DNA of 64,000 nt from Cryptomeria japonica (Eukaryota > Streptophyta > Pinopsida > Cupressales > Cupressaceae): positions 189,925,619 to 189,989,618 of the forward strand of contig NC_081410.1 in NCBI RefSeq assembly GCF_030272615.1. Direction: 5' to 3'. Of the stretch, positions 11,155 to 23,830 are shown in pieces. Position 1 is the first letter of the stretch. Each line of letters opens with the position of its first letter. The position numbers were made by a program, and so were the translations under genes. Below the pieces are notes generated by a model. It did not search any database. It saw only the letters and a list, made by a program, of their open reading frames with translations, and was not told the DNA's origin.

Positions 11155-11700
11155 ATGTACCATGCTTTGAGAGTTCGGGGATTCTTGCAGGATCACAAAG
11201 TAATAGTGTCTCGTAATTTTATAGATGCAGATTTAATTTCAAGGGAAGGTTTGGATGTAAAAAAGTTTGATGGGTTTAATGTTATGCTTGCAAATGGCCA
11301 CATTATTCCTCGTAAGGGACGCATACAACAACCCAACTTACTTTTGGGAAGGTTTCAAGTTAAGGATGATTTCTACGTTGTGAGATTAGGCGAAACAGAT
11401 ATAGTCTTGAGCATGCAATGGTTGCATACACTTGGAAAAGTTACTCAAATTACCAAAAAATGGAGTTCAAAATCAAAGCAAATGGTAAGGAAGTGATGCT
11501 TCGGGGCATTTTTAAATGAAGCTCCAAGCACAGCTGAAATGAAAAGAATGGAGATATGTATGCAATAATACAAAACCACTCCATGATGGAGACATTCAAA
11601 GAAACCCTTCAAGGTAAGATACTCCATTATAATAATGTTTGGTCCATTTTGAATGCATTCAAGGGAGCATGCCAAAGATGCCAACCATATGAGATATTAA
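11155..11700 (+). pseudogene. Ty3/gypsy gag-pol fragment, protease region with catalytic motif deleted
   Basis: The plus-strand reading resembles the aspartic protease of plant gypsy elements. It has NFIDADLISREGLDV (family HNFIxxxLxxxLGL), FNVMLANGHIIP, then LGRFQVKDDFYVV and DIVLSMQWLHTLG (family VVLGxxWLxxLG). The catalytic Asp-Ser/Thr-Gly that should precede NFI is absent: the text goes directly from a hydrophobic strand to SRNFID. After about 11,460 the similarity continues in another frame (MEFKIKANGKEVML) and fades by 11,700. It lies in the S9 intron, in the opposite orientation to that gene. Confidence 0.7.
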
Positions 11701-14015
11701 TGCAAAAAGAAAGTTTTGAGGGAGAGTGATCAACCTAGCATGGCTGTTCTGAATCTCGGAGATAAGAACTATGATACATAGATCTTTATGTGTGTTGTTT
11801 TCCACCTCAGTCTTGTTGTTTTCTGCATTTTCAGTTTGCCCTACCCCTTTGCAACAGCCACCAGAGAGAGGTTGATTGTCAAATTAGTCATTTACAGAGA
11901 TCAGACAGAGAGATTTCACTTTTTATCGCCAAGTGTCATGTTTTTGCCCCAGGCTGATCTTACATTGCCAGTAAGGACTCCTAAATGGAAGTATATCGGT
12001 GAGTTGTAAGACTTAAACAATCCAAATATGAATCTTTACCTGCAGCAGTTAAAAATTCTATTGTTTCCAGCAAGGCATTTCAATCTCTGAATAATGTTCT
12101 ATGTTTGCAAATTGCTAATCTATTGAAGTTAATAGAGTACTCTCTTATTAATAATAGCCTAACAAATCTAGCAGTCTCCAATTATTAAGACAGCCAAGAC
12201 AGCCAACAAAACCCTAGGTATTTGTATCGTTCATGCATTTTGGATCAGCCAATAAACCCTAGGTACATCACATTATATCATATTGATAATGCCGCATCTT
12301 ATGCTTGACTCGAGGATACTTTTTCATGTTCCTATTTTGTAGGGAAAATTTCTCCCAAGGGTTTAAGACTACATGTTGTCTTTGGCCTTGACAGGAAAAG
12401 TTTACTTTTTTTTAATTAAAGCTAGGAGGTTTTTGAAAGGACCTCCACCTTTTAGAAGCTAAAAGAATAGAAACAGCTAACCTACAAATGAAAAGCTTAT
12501 ATGTTTTTGCAATTTAATGGAAATATTTCATCTAGAAAACTCAATGTTCACTTGGCAGATTTTTTACAAGTTTTTGGTTTGTGCTTCTTAAATTCACGTT
12601 TATAAAAGGAAAACTAAGACAATTTTTTGTTTTCCTCCAAGTAATAGCTATCAATTGATAGCTGGCATAGACAAGTCCCTCAGTTATAATGTTCTGATAA
12701 TCTACGATGTTAGATTCTAACAGCAGAAAACTTGGCGTGACTTCCACTTCCCAACCGTACAAGGTAGGTATAGAAATTGACATGCAATCAAATAATGAAC
12801 TAAAACTACTTGCCACTTGGTATTTGGTAACATGCCCAAATGAACATATGGAAGGCACATAAAAAGTAAAGATTATATTTGATTTCAGAGAGCAGACAAT
12901 AACAATCTATTGATTCCATAATCCATCTGTTACACTGTAATTGATAATCGTTTGGATATATAGGGGTATATGTCAGAAACGAAATATCAAATCATGCATA
13001 CTAAATACGTAGTATATACAGTGGGCAACAAGCTAAGAGAGTGGAGTCATTATCCACTGGATATATTTGAAACTGCTCATCATCAGTAAAATTGTTGGAC
13101 TGGAAGTCAACTGCTTCCTGCAATGGGACCCCAATTAGCCATGCATACCAGTCCTTGTGAATTTGTGTGAACTCCTTGGGCTCCATGTTATTGGTCTCTC
13201 CTTGTGGTGAAGTGCCTTGGGATAAAGAAGATGTGGGACATTGTAGACAGCAACATGTTTTTGTACTCTCCAAAAGGTAAGTTTGTTTCTCTTAATAGAG
13301 TGGATGAAGCTATATACAAACTCCTCCCAGCATTAGCGGAATTAGAAACCTACAAAAGGAGGCAAATGGCAACTGGACACAAATCTGGAGGCCAATGTAA
13401 TCAATACCAGCCATCTGGCATCTCTTATGCCAAAGTGGTCCTGTCTATCCATGTTGAACTGTTATAGCCATCGAGATTAGTAAGTTTGATCCCTTTTTTC
13501 TAATCATCAATGCTTCATCTGGACTGTACTTTTCTTGCAGGCCTTCATGAGGCCCTTCTTCACCTCATCGTCATCAATGGAGATAACTCTATACACTTAC
13601 AGCCTTTTCAAATACCAAACTCAATTCGCCAAATATGTAAACATGTGTAAAAGGGTGTTTGGATCCTACTGCTACCAGCTCAATTAAGTCCTTCTCATGA
13701 ACGGTAGCCCTTGTTGATGTTATAGCAGCAGGAGATAGCTTTCCCCTGACTACTGTATTAATCATTATTAATACTTTATTCATTCTCTATTTATCGCTGA
13801 CTAACTTCTGCAATCTCCTTATTTAATAATGTGTGTTAGTTTTCAACGTGTAATTATAATCTCTATTTTTTCCTTAACGGATGATTAAAGATTGTTTTCT
13901 ATCGGGCTGTTGTATAAGTCACGCCCCCTTGCTATGATGTGTCACCCCAATTGGGGTCATGACCTTTCACCTTTCTTGGATGAGTATTTTACTCCTTCAA
14001 TCGGGGGCCTTAGAG
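11701..14015. other. Intronic DNA, no gene recognised
   Basis: Moderately AT-rich. Short reading frames on both strands (for example 13,204-13,467 plus and 13,001-13,273 minus) have no motif I recognise and overlap each other. I do not call them genes. Confidence 0.45.
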
Positions 14016-14019
14016 TTGA

Positions 14020-14330
14020 TGATTGGGGAGTTATATACTGTACGTGCGATACCTATGATATATATATGCTGTGTGCAGTGCATATAAAATATAGCTGTGT
14101 ACTTACGTTGATCTCTGTGGATTATGCTGTATATATTCGTGTAATACCTGTTGAAGATTCTGCTGTATATATATACGTGTCTTGTCCGTGAAGATATTGT
14201 TGTGCACATTTGCATTATCTGTAAGGAGTTATATTCTGTTCATATACGTGAGATAGTCGATGAATGTTATGCTGTGGTTATACGTGTGAAATCAGTTATA
14301 TATATCTGCTGTAAGCACAATCAATATATT
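14020..14330 (+). repeat. Diverged tandem array with 'gctgtatatatacgtgt' core
   Basis: At least six related units occur, each with a variant of 'tatgctgtatatat(a/t)cgtgt' followed by 'gat/gaaat'-type spacers of about 20-40 bp. Clear copies are near 14,060, 14,130, 14,165, 14,230, 14,270 and 14,300. The copies are strongly diverged, so this is an old minisatellite. It sits in the S9 intron. Confidence 0.6.
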
Positions 14331-16867
14331 CAGATATTACAGTTGTAATTCTGAATTAGAACAGTAATATCAGAGATATTGCTCTGTACCTCTGCAATTT
14401 TAATTCTGATCTCAAAATTAACAGCCCTCAACTGGCCAAGCATGCTATCAATACACATGTAATCTCCATGGGGTTGCAACTGTCAGAATCCCCAAATCTG
14501 ATTACAATGAAAACTGGGGATACAATAGGTTTGATGCATCTCACATCTGATCAAAATATATCACTAACAACAACCTTCTTCACCCTCTTCTCCTACTCCA
14601 TCATGGACTTTTCCTGCCTAGATGATGCAAGGCCTAGGGGTGGTTTTGATCAAAATAGGACAAATAGCCTATGGAGGCCACCAAAAAGCCTCTTAAATAC
14701 CAACCTACCTAGTCTCACACCTTTGAATAACAATCCACAATAAGTCTCAGTCACAATTCAAGATCCCCAAAAGGAGCATCAATGAGATTTAGGGGCGAAT
14801 TGGTCAAGGTAGATCAAATTTACTCTATCCAGGTGTATACCCAACATGGGTTCACTCTCACACATGACAAGTCACTACACATGGGACTAAACCACTTGGT
14901 CAGGGGTGTCCAAAAGACCAACCAAGCATGTCCAAACCACAAAAACTCTGATAGTCAATCTACCAAGTATACTTCCTTTGTTAGGCCTCCACTTTCCTTG
15001 TAGCCCTATTTACGAGGATTTTGGGGTACAACTCCAAAAGTTGACACAGGACCAAGGAAACAATTTGCAGTTTCAAACACCCATTTGGAAGTACTATCCA
15101 AATGCCAAAGGGAGATTTCTAAAACTGAAAAGAGGAGGTCTGTCCTTTACAAGGTCGAATAGGCCTAATAGGGGCAATTAGGTCTGATTTGTGAAGGAAG
15201 TACTTTAAGGGTTAATGGTAGGATGATGCCACTTCTTGGGATGGTGTTGTCATGATCCAAATGCACCATGAACTCAATTGCAGGTCTTGATTTAACTCCT
15301 ATGCCTGACTGTCATCAAGTGCTTCAACATAGAACAGGGCTGCCACATGGAGATGTCAACCCTAAATCATTGGCAAGAGGCTTGAACACCTGCTCCCCTG
15401 CAAAATGACTTCAAAAACACTAAATGTACATGATAACCCCTCGTTCCACCAAGTTTTAGCGTTTGGTCTCAGTGGACATGAGAGGGAAACAAAATTGAAC
15501 TCAAAACCCTAGGTGGAGGAGGGTTTCAGGACAGTTTTCACAAAATGAACTCTAACTTGCAAACTATTGCACTTCAACACTCCAAACCAAAAGCAAAAGA
15601 AAGTTGATTCACTCCTCAATTCAAATCCATCAATTAAACCATTCACCCAATCTGTACAGGGCCGTACATGAACAGGAAAGCGGACTGTTTGCAGAAAAAC
15701 GGTGTTCTTTATTGATTGAAAAGCCAAATTACATCCTCTCCCTTCATCACCCGCCTGATAGGGCTTATGAAGGCCTTCCCCATTGGTTACAACTGAATTT
15801 TAAACTACCTAGCCGTTGGGGAAGTTGTTTGGGTTACAAAGCAAAATGTTGTCAAGACAACTTCTTGACAACATTTGCAATTTTGACAATTTTTGTCCCT
15901 TTTGCATCATGAGTGCAATTTACTTTCAAAACACACACCTATGGTCCTAATGAGACCAAATTATTCCAAAAACATGAGAACCATCCTAAAATCTAAGTTT
16001 TGGATCCCTTTGACCATGGTTGACCAAGTGGCTTGTAAATGCCAAATCTTGAAACTAGGTCTCACAAATGGATCAATATGAACAATAGGACTCCTAAAAA
16101 GATTTAGCCAATACAAGACCCCTTAGGAGTCACAAAAAGGTTAAAACTTCATGAATTTGCATTGGGTGCTCCTGCACCACTAGACTACACCCATGTCATG
16201 ATCATAAGTTGCAAGGGCTCTTGCATCTCAAGTATCCTCCACATCAAAATGAAGTATAAAGCAAATTGGGTCAATCAGTTTGAGGAATTCCTTCCTTGAA
16301 GCTTAAGATGTTGCTAAACAACACGTAGCAAGATGTATTTATGCAAATGCATTATATTTCAATGTTGTTCGCTCATCATATTAGCAAGAAATGGTGAAAA
16401 AACTAATAAAACTCCAAAAGGGTATAAGGGCTTGGAGAGGTACTGTCAGAAAAGTGGTTCAACATGCACTATCTATTCTTTGCAAAAGGCAGCTAGTAGC
16501 ATCTAAGCTTGAAAGGTTGAGTAAAGAAAGGTTATGAAAGCGTGTGCCAACTTATTGGAAAATGAAATCAACCTTGTAGAAGATTCATTGAAGCCCATAA
16601 GAGATTCGTGGGGTGAGATGGGGTGTCCACATTCTTTGATGGATGAAAAGATGAGAAGAGTCAGACCTTGATCAACATTATTACAGTGTTGTGGAAAGTC
16701 GTGGATTGTGAGGGGGAGGTGAAGGATGGCAAATTCATTGCTAACATCTTCATTGCAGCCATTGGAGAAGTGGGACCTTGTTGTGTTGTTCAAATCATAA
16801 TGTACAATGCAAAATGTTGAGCTATTGGGTTATTGGTTGAGGAATATGCTATTTACCAGTGTTAAAC
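14331..16867. other. Intronic DNA, probably old retroelement sequence
   Basis: No intact reading frame. The base composition and LTR-like phrases (for example the 'tgttgtcaagacaacttcttgacaaca' inverted repeat at about 15,847-15,873) suggest old LTR sequence, but I found no paired ends or target duplication. Confidence 0.4.
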
Positions 16868-17930
16868 TGAGTTTGGGGACGTGGAGACAGGGAGACGGGG
16901 GGGCGCGTCTTAGGGACAGGGGTACTTGGGCCCTAAGTTTGGGAATGGCAAGGGGACGGCGGCAGGGGTGGCAAGGGGGCCGGTGCTGACATAATACATA
17001 TAGTACTTGAAAAATTAGTTATAAAAATATGTATAACTGTATAAGGAATAAGTAAACACATTGCAATGATTGCATTGAACTTTGAACAATAAGTTATAAG
17101 TAGAAAGATTGTGTTGGAGTATCTTAAACGAATATAAAACTCAAGACAGTAAAAGCTCTAATAACCCCTATCATTTCAGCTCAAGGTATAGAAATAATAG
17201 CATAAATCTATTTTAATTTTGTCGTCATGAAAAACATCTTTATATGTGTAATACGCTAGACGATCTTTTATTTTTTAACAAGCATAAAAAATGTGCAAAC
17301 TGAGACAATGCTATCTCTGCTATTAAGTACTGATAACAATTACAAACTGATACAAATGTTGGTACAGGGCAGCACATTGAAAAGACACTTTCTAGATTAC
17401 CCAAATTGCATGAAACTAGCATCCAATAGAAAACAATAAAGGAAAATACCTTGAAAAGACAACTGGAATGATCACTATAGGTAGGGAACACACATTTTGA
17501 TTTAAATTACTCTATATGACAATGTAGGTCTGATACAACTGGAAGATACATTGCAGGTCTGAAACATCACCATTGTAGGTTCAAACAACCCCTTAAAGCC
17601 TCCTAAAACTCACTCGATGCAACCATGTTCGCCCCCACACAATGCCAAATAGCCTGAGATAGACTCAACAATACCAATCAGTCTTAAAAATTTGCAAGTC
17701 AGTTTGTAAGTCCCCTTCACCATTTCTGGCACAAGAAACTTCTGCAAAATGTCCCCCTAGTGAGGAAACGTCTTGGAGACAGCGGAGGAAACTTGGTGGT
17801 GGTGGAGGGATGGCAAAGGGACGTCCCCCAGGCATCCCTGCGTCTCAGGGATGTCCCTGTCTCGAAAACGCCTGCATTTTTGGGGGGACGCATTCCCCCG
17901 CCACCGTCCCCCCTGAAACCTTGCATTGTC
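16868..17930. mobile_element. Candidate hAT-like non-autonomous DNA transposon
   Basis: Two strongly G/C-rich blocks face each other in inverted orientation. The left block (16,872-16,985) repeats ggggacg/gggacgg on the plus strand. The right block (17,745-17,925) repeats the complement (cgtcccc, ccgtcccccc). Left 'cagtgttaaactgagtttgg' and the complement of the right end 'caatgcaaggtttcaggggg' can be aligned imperfectly as terminal inverted repeats starting CA(G/A)TG. The AT-rich 700-bp core has no transposase. I could not find an 8-bp target duplication, so this remains a candidate. Confidence 0.4.
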
Positions 17931-18287
17931 CACTCTCTCAATCTTATGTTGCAAAAGATTGAGAACAAAATTGATTGGATTAAACAGTTGTATGTAGGGA
18001 CCAAGGAGATGTGAATGTCCATCAACAACCACCACACCTCACAACGTATTTTCAAAATTCAAGCTACTGAAGGTATGTGAAGCAATATAGAATTTTAATA
18101 TTTTATGTTTTAGTTTCACTTTAAGATTACTTACTTGGAAATTTTTTTTTTTTAAACAAGTTACTTAAGTCTTAATTTGATTATGTATTACATATTCTGA
18201 TTCTTCTTTAAAGTTTGTTTTCAATTATTTCATTTTTTACTTTTGAATAGGCCATTGAGACTAGTATCCCAAGATGTTTCTTTTAAA

Positions 18288-18330
18288 TCGATCTCTCCCT
18301 TGTTTAAAGATCTCTCCCTTGTTTAAAGAT
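18288..18330 (+). repeat. 20-bp tandem duplication
   Basis: The phrase 'atctctcccttgtttaaag' is present twice in direct succession with no mismatch seen, which suggests a recent replication slip. It lies in the S9 intron. Confidence 0.8.
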
Positions 18331-19640
18331 TTGCATCTTTTATGAGGATCTTCTTCCTCACTTGGAACGCACGCATTTTTTAAAAGGATATTCTGGAAAG
18401 TTCTTTTGTTTTCTGTGTGGGTTATTTCAAACAACATATATAAGGTAGACTTATAAGCACCCCTAGGGTCTAATATGTCAAGTTAGCATCTTGCCAAGGT
18501 TGTGACCTAAAACGATCACTTAAATCTGCTAGGCAATAAGAACAACATAATCTTGATCATTCATAAGGCAAGGTGATTGTTATGAAAATGACCAAGCTAA
18601 ATGGTATTCTAAGTTGCATAGTACATTCTACCAAGGTAGATGTGAGATTTTACCAGTTAAACAAAAGACAAGAGTTAAGGTTGTTCTTAGGTCCCAGCCA
18701 AACCAAAAGCCGACTTGGCATATAAGATGCCCTTGTGAAAGCCCACAAGGTTATCTCTTTCCATTTACGTCAAATATTGTTCAAATTGTGTACCCCTGGG
18801 TTTAGATCTCATGACGTAGCTCAAGAGTCAATTTTACCAATCCGCCTACACCTTGAGTAAATGTTCAGTAGATATAATAAATCTGAGTAAATTTTATATT
18901 AAAAAGATTATTACTAAAGAATTGTCAATCTAATCGTACTGGTTGTGGAGTAATGGTTGTGGGGAACAATTGTAAGAGTATTACCCATATTCATACCCCC
19001 CACTGCAATAAGCTAACCCATAAGTCTAACACATATGAGGTGACATTGTAGTGTGAGCACTATGGGATGCCCCAAAATATGTATAACTTTCACCAAAAAC
19101 TAGATAAAATACCAACTAAAAAAATCAACTCATGGGGCAAGCGTAAGCAACTTAAGACCTAATAACGGAGCCCTAAATACAAATCTGCCTCACCATAGCG
19201 TTTAAAGTCAAATGGGGTCAGAACTCAAGAAGAAAATCTATCAGGACTTAAATAAAGAATCCACCAGCTCAAATCCCCGCCAACATAATAGTGTTTTGAA
19301 ATTGGATGATATACTGTATCCAACTCGATGGGTGGACGAAATTGACGCACAAGGGCAGGTGCAAGTACAAGGTGTGCACAAGAAAATGAGATACAGCACC
19401 CTCTTTAAAACTACGGATGAGGCCAAGAGTAAGTCGCGGTATTCTCAGACAAGAAATGCATCAAAGGTAATTTACCAAAATCCTAATAAAATAATCAAGT
19501 TTAATACAAAAGTTGGGCTAATCCGCAATCTCAATTATCCGGAATTTTCTTATAAATACTAACTCACAGAAGTTAGCTCATTAAACTATGAATTTGGGGA
19601 AAAAATAAAAGCTACTAGCAGGAGAAATTTGAACTACAGA
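18331..19640. other. Intronic DNA near the S9 donor site
   Basis: A plus-strand reading frame of 116 codons (19,212-19,562) is open but has no recognisable domain and lies within the intron. It is not called as a gene. No other structure stands out. Confidence 0.4.
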
Positions 19641-19643
19641 AAC

Positions 19644-19982
19644 CTGGGCAGTGCGGTTATTGATGATGATCTGACCAGTGCCATGGAGCAAAACAACGCG
19701 TGCAACAGCAGACTTTCTTCGGCCCGTCCCCATTATTCTCTGCGCTGCAAACCCTCCCAGTAGCTTCGACTTGACATATTTTGTGAGGTCCTCTTCCTCA
19801 GCTGAACACACAGTCACTGGAACTGCTTTCAATTTCAATCCCCTTGATATTTTTTTCTCGTTACAAAGCTTCAGTTTTGGTATGTTGAGGGGCATTCCCA
19901 GCAGGGATTTACGATGGAGGGTTTGTGATGATATCGATAGAGAGGCGAAGGTTGCTGTTAGAGAACCCACTGCTATGGCCAT
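19644..19982 (-). CDS. RPS9: Plastid ribosomal protein S9 (uS9c), exon 1
   Basis: Exon 1 encodes 113 residues. It begins with a Ser/Thr-rich, Lys-containing plastid transit peptide (about the first 57 residues, MAIAVGSLTATFASLSISSQ...), followed by an acidic EEEDLTKYVKSKL segment. The conserved uS9 start then follows, with GGFAAQRIMGTGRRKSAVAR and GTGQIIINNR. I chose the Met at 19,982 because the joined product is then 208 residues, matching my recollection of the angiosperm homologue's length, and because it opens a typical transit peptide. An in-frame upstream Met at 20,057 would add 25 residues. The exon ends with a consensus donor cag|gt. Nuclear origin is indicated by the transit peptide and spliceosomal intron. 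Confidence 0.93.
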
Positions 19983-20200
19983 TTTTGCCCCCTCTACGGA
20001 ACTTCTGGATAGACTCTGTATACATGCGGTGATTATAATTGCGGTTTCTTTGCCCAAATTTCTATTTCCTCCGATATTTTATTTTTGTAAATCTTTTGCA
20101 TTTTTATCATAGGAGGAAATACTATATTTTTTTATGGAGGATAATTCAATAATTTCTGAGAAACAAATAACAAGTGTTATTTACTGGTGAGTATTTGTCT
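19983..20200 (-). promoter_or_regulatory. RPS9: 5' leader and putative promoter of the S9 gene
   Basis: This is immediately upstream of the S9 start on the minus strand. A TATA-like stretch (minus AAAAAATATAGTA, about 20,123-20,135) lies roughly 145 bp before the chosen ATG. The transcription start is not determinable here. Confidence 0.35.
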
Positions 20201-20489
20201 TTGTAGTATTATAATAATACAGATAATAATAATATTTTTTAATCATAAATAATTTATGAAATATCAATTGATAAATAGATTATATAATTGTTTGAAATTA
20301 ATATATTTTTGCAAGTCTTGTTAAGGTTAAAGTTGGTTTCAAGTTCTATAATACATTTAACTACTTTCAAGACACATTGTTAAATAGACACTTATTAAAT
20401 GTGACTAAAGAGAAAAGCATTCATATGATTTTGTTTGATACTTGAAAATCAAATGGGATTTCAATCTAAGGTTGCAAAAATATTGCTTT

Positions 20490-21470
20490 GACCTAGAGTA
20501 GCTCTAAAACCTTGATTTTTACATCTACATTTTGTTTATTGTGAATGGATTGAAGCAGCCAATGTAGGGAGAATATCATTGACAACAAACATAATTTGTA
20601 ATAAATTGAAGCAGCCAATGTAGGGAGAATATCATTGACAACAAACACAATTTGTACAAATGCTTGAAGTAAGTCATTTGTCATGGTTTTGGTGATTTTT
20701 TGGGGGTGGAATCTATACATGGTCAAATCATTTTGATTCTATTTTATTTCAATTGAAATTTGCTATCCATTAATTAAATAGGATTCATTTAATGGTTTTA
20801 TTTATTGTGATAATTTTAGATCTACTTTTTGTTTATAGTGAATAGATTCGAGCAATAGGTTTATGGAGATTGGTTATGGTTCATCTCAATTTTGTAAAAA
20901 ATTTACATAAGAAAGGTTTTGTTATGTGTTTTTGTACAAACTCTGCCCCTTTTTTCTCTAAAACATCATTGATAGCACAACACAATTTGTGTAAAATCTT
21001 GAGGTATGTCACTTGGCATGGTTTTTGTGATTTTATTTTTGAGAAATTTGTATGCAACTACATCATTTTTGTTGTGTTTTATTTCATTCGAAAACAATAG
21101 TGTTGTTATCTATTAAATAAATGGTGTTGGATCTATAGTTTTATCTATGATTGTATTTTTAGATCTTTTTTTTTTTTTAATAGATTGAAGCAATAGTCGT
21201 AGGAACATTGGTTTTAGTTCATCTCAATTTTGTAAAAAAATTGTTTTGGTAGGTTTTGTAATGTTTTTTTGGCACACTATGTCTATTCTTTCCCAACGGC
21301 GTTAATTTATGTTGCCATGGTTTCAATAATTTATGTTGGGGAATATGTACATGGTTGGATCATTTTTGTTGTGTTTTATTCCATTGTAATATAATTCTCA
21401 TATCATCTATTAAATAAATGGCATGCGTTATGTGCTCTTATCTATGATTGTTTTTATATATGAAGTTCCA
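20490..21470 (+). repeat. Three diverged tandem units of about 330 bp
   Basis: Units start near 20,500, 20,815 and 21,165. Each contains, in order, a 'gatct..tttttgtttatagtgaatagatt(g/c)aagca' segment, a 'catctcaattttgtaaaaaa' segment (units 2 and 3), 'catggtttt.gtgattt', 'acatggtt.atcatttt(t/g)', 'gtgttttatt.cattg' and 'ctattaaataaatgg'. Unit 1 also has an inner direct duplication of about 68 bp ('gaagcagccaatgtagggag' at about 20,552 and 20,610). No coding sequence is associated. Confidence 0.65.
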
Positions 21471-23500
21471 AATTATTAAGTTAAGACTTTAATGTGATTC
21501 TATTTCCTATCATTTGAAAGCATAACAAGCGTTATTTCATCAACAATCCAGTTTTGATAGCCTAAAATGAGTCTACCTTTGTGTTTTGCAAAATCATTCA
21601 TTTTGGATATGGTCTTATTAGCTTCTTTGAGGACATTAGATATTCATAAAGATAACCCATTCACTTAGCTATGGACTTCAACTTGTTTGTCATTTTTTGA
21701 AAATTGTGTTTATCTTGGTTATGCTTTCCTTAACTTTTGTTTCAGACTTGTTGAGGACCTCCATAATATAGAGAGAACCATCAGACCTCAAAGGCATATG
21801 AGTGTAAAATTCATCCCCTCCACTTTCTTCATAATTGTGATAAGTGATAGTTGATAGAGGCGTCTAAGAGAAAGCATGCGAATTACAAAAGCTACTAGAA
21901 GTCAACAGTGTAGGGGACTTGTTGTTTATATTATTCATGAGGGACTTGTTGTTTCTATTATTCATGATTTTAGTGCCAACCAAACCTTATATTTAAGGTT
22001 TTATCATATGCCTCCTAAATTATAAACCAAAAATATAAGAAATAGTCAAAGTGTATATGATTATGAAGGTCTTAATGTTTAACAATGTCATATAATGATT
22101 AATGTGTCAAGTGTTGAAAATGTTTTTTTTCTTTTGACAATTGTTTGAAAATAGATCGACATTTGTCTTTTACAAAATATTTTCCTTCTTCACATTGCTA
22201 CATGAACAATCTTATGTTGGTAACATTTCAAGCCTTAAGACATTCTGACAAACATTCTAAAAAAATCATCTTTTTGAACTGGTCAACATCTTTTTTTTCC
22301 AAAAAGTTTACTATTTTGTTTCATCTATCTACACTCAACTAATTTACAATAGAATCTCAAATTTACATACAGATTTTTTAAACTATAAAATGTTTTTTCT
22401 TTATTAGGTGGTTTTAATTTTTTGTTTATTTTGTCACTACTCACACATGATGGCAGAATTTATGTGAATAAAAGCAAGGTATCTCTACAAAAAAATTATC
22501 TATATACATAGCAAGCATGCTCCTATTTCAATATAGAATAATAGCACTAATGACTTGTGATTTCCACTCTAATTTTTGTGACTACAAAGAACAATTGCAA
22601 ACAAAAACTAAAGTTGACTTAACAAAGTCTTTGATGAGCAATGACAACTTGAGAAAATTTTCTCAAAATTTTTCATCATAGATTTGAGGAGAGACTATCA
22701 TTGGTAATATCCCTTTAGCTTCTCCCACTCCAAGACCCCAAATCACTTTTAATACTAACATTAATACTGTCAATTTTCTATCAATCAAAAGTGTCTAATA
22801 TTATTTCATTGGTCATATAATATAAGGTTGGTCTTATAGTTTTTAGCAACTATAGACCCCAAGTCAAATTTATAGAAAATTTTATATAAATTACAATCAA
22901 CTTAACCATTGCACCTCCTTTCGATATAAGTGCTAGTATAATTTAAGTCAACTTTGTTCTTAAAAACAAATATTATGAGCAAATGATTAGTTAGTAAAAA
23001 ATCTTCCTATATTGATTAGTTGATACTGATGTTGATATTAAGACACTCATTATAAAGCTGAAATTGGATTTGTTTGGCATGTTCTACATAGTGGTCGGCA
23101 CATATATTTTAATAAAAGAATTTGTGATTTAGTGATTCAAAAGTAAACTTTGTCTAATTTATACTAGACATAATTGCGACCAATGTAGTTGAAATTGAGT
23201 TTGTTCATCAAGTAAATAGTTGTTAAATATTTTCTAATTATTTCAGGTAGTTTAAGATTATCTTCTTTGTACTATAGACAATAGCAACTGTGAAAGTGAA
23301 ATTAGTAAAAATTTGATAGAGAATATGCTTATGAATTGTATGTGACAATGAACAACGAATAATTTGGCATCGTCTTCTAACTAAGGTGGCAAACATGACA
23401 AATCATTCTATTTTTTTGACAAAAATGGTTGATTATCACAATCCATGTTCACTATAAAAATGTGTTTGTCAAATTGCAATACATACAAAAATATATTACT
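21471..23500. other. AT-rich DNA, no gene seen
   Basis: No reading frame with recognisable motifs and no paired element ends found on either strand. It probably consists of very old transposon or intergenic sequence. Confidence 0.5.
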
Positions 23501-23509
23501 TACATTATT

Positions 23510-23830
23510 AATATTTATTACAATACTTTTGTGAACATCATTTTGACTCATAGTTTTAAAATGAACATATTTTATTTGGAGTAAATAAAAAATATAAATA
23601 TAGTATAATTATATTTCTATTAAAGTTTATAATCAATAATTTAATATCAGCTTTATTATTAATTATATATTATTTATATTTATATATTTATTATAATTTT
23701 CTTTTCTTTTTTTAATAATCTTGTGGTATAATACTTTAGTGAAGCTCATTTTCAACACTTAGTTTTAAAATTAACATATTTTATTTGGATAAATAAAATA
23801 AATGTATACTAAAATATATAATTTATAAAA
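23510..23830 (+). repeat. Diverged direct duplication of about 230 bp
   Basis: The phrase 'atacttttgtgaac.tcatttt.a(c/a)tcatagttttaaaatgaacatattttatttgga' near 23,522 recurs near 23,731 with scattered changes, followed in both copies by 'taaataaaa' and AT-rich sequence. It is an old duplication. Confidence 0.55.

Larger units (their letters stand above)
10591..19643 (-). other. RPS9: Intron of the plastid S9 gene, 9,053 bp
   Basis: The donor on the minus strand is cag|gtttct at 19,643 and the acceptor is gtgcag at 10,591. Both flanking exons are intact and in phase 0, so this is inferred to be a genuine giant intron. Inside I see a gypsy protease remnant (11,155-11,700), an array of diverged repeats (about 14,020-14,330) and a G-rich inverted-end candidate transposon (about 16,868-17,930). 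The remainder is AT-rich sequence without convincing genes. Large, transposon-filled introns are known in conifers. Confidence 0.85.

Noticed and set aside
13001-13467. Overlapping 87- and 90-codon frames on opposite strands
   Set aside because: They overlap each other and neither shows family motifs. The minus-strand one has a protein-like composition, but I could not match it to anything.
16868-16990. CpG-island promoter
   Set aside because: The GC-rich patch has a matching inverted patch 0.9 kb away and no gene next to it, so a transposon end is the better reading.
19212-19562. 116-codon plus-strand reading frame in the S9 intron
   Set aside because: No recognisable domain, it overlaps no other evidence of a gene, and it lies antisense within an intron. 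Its length is within chance for this composition.
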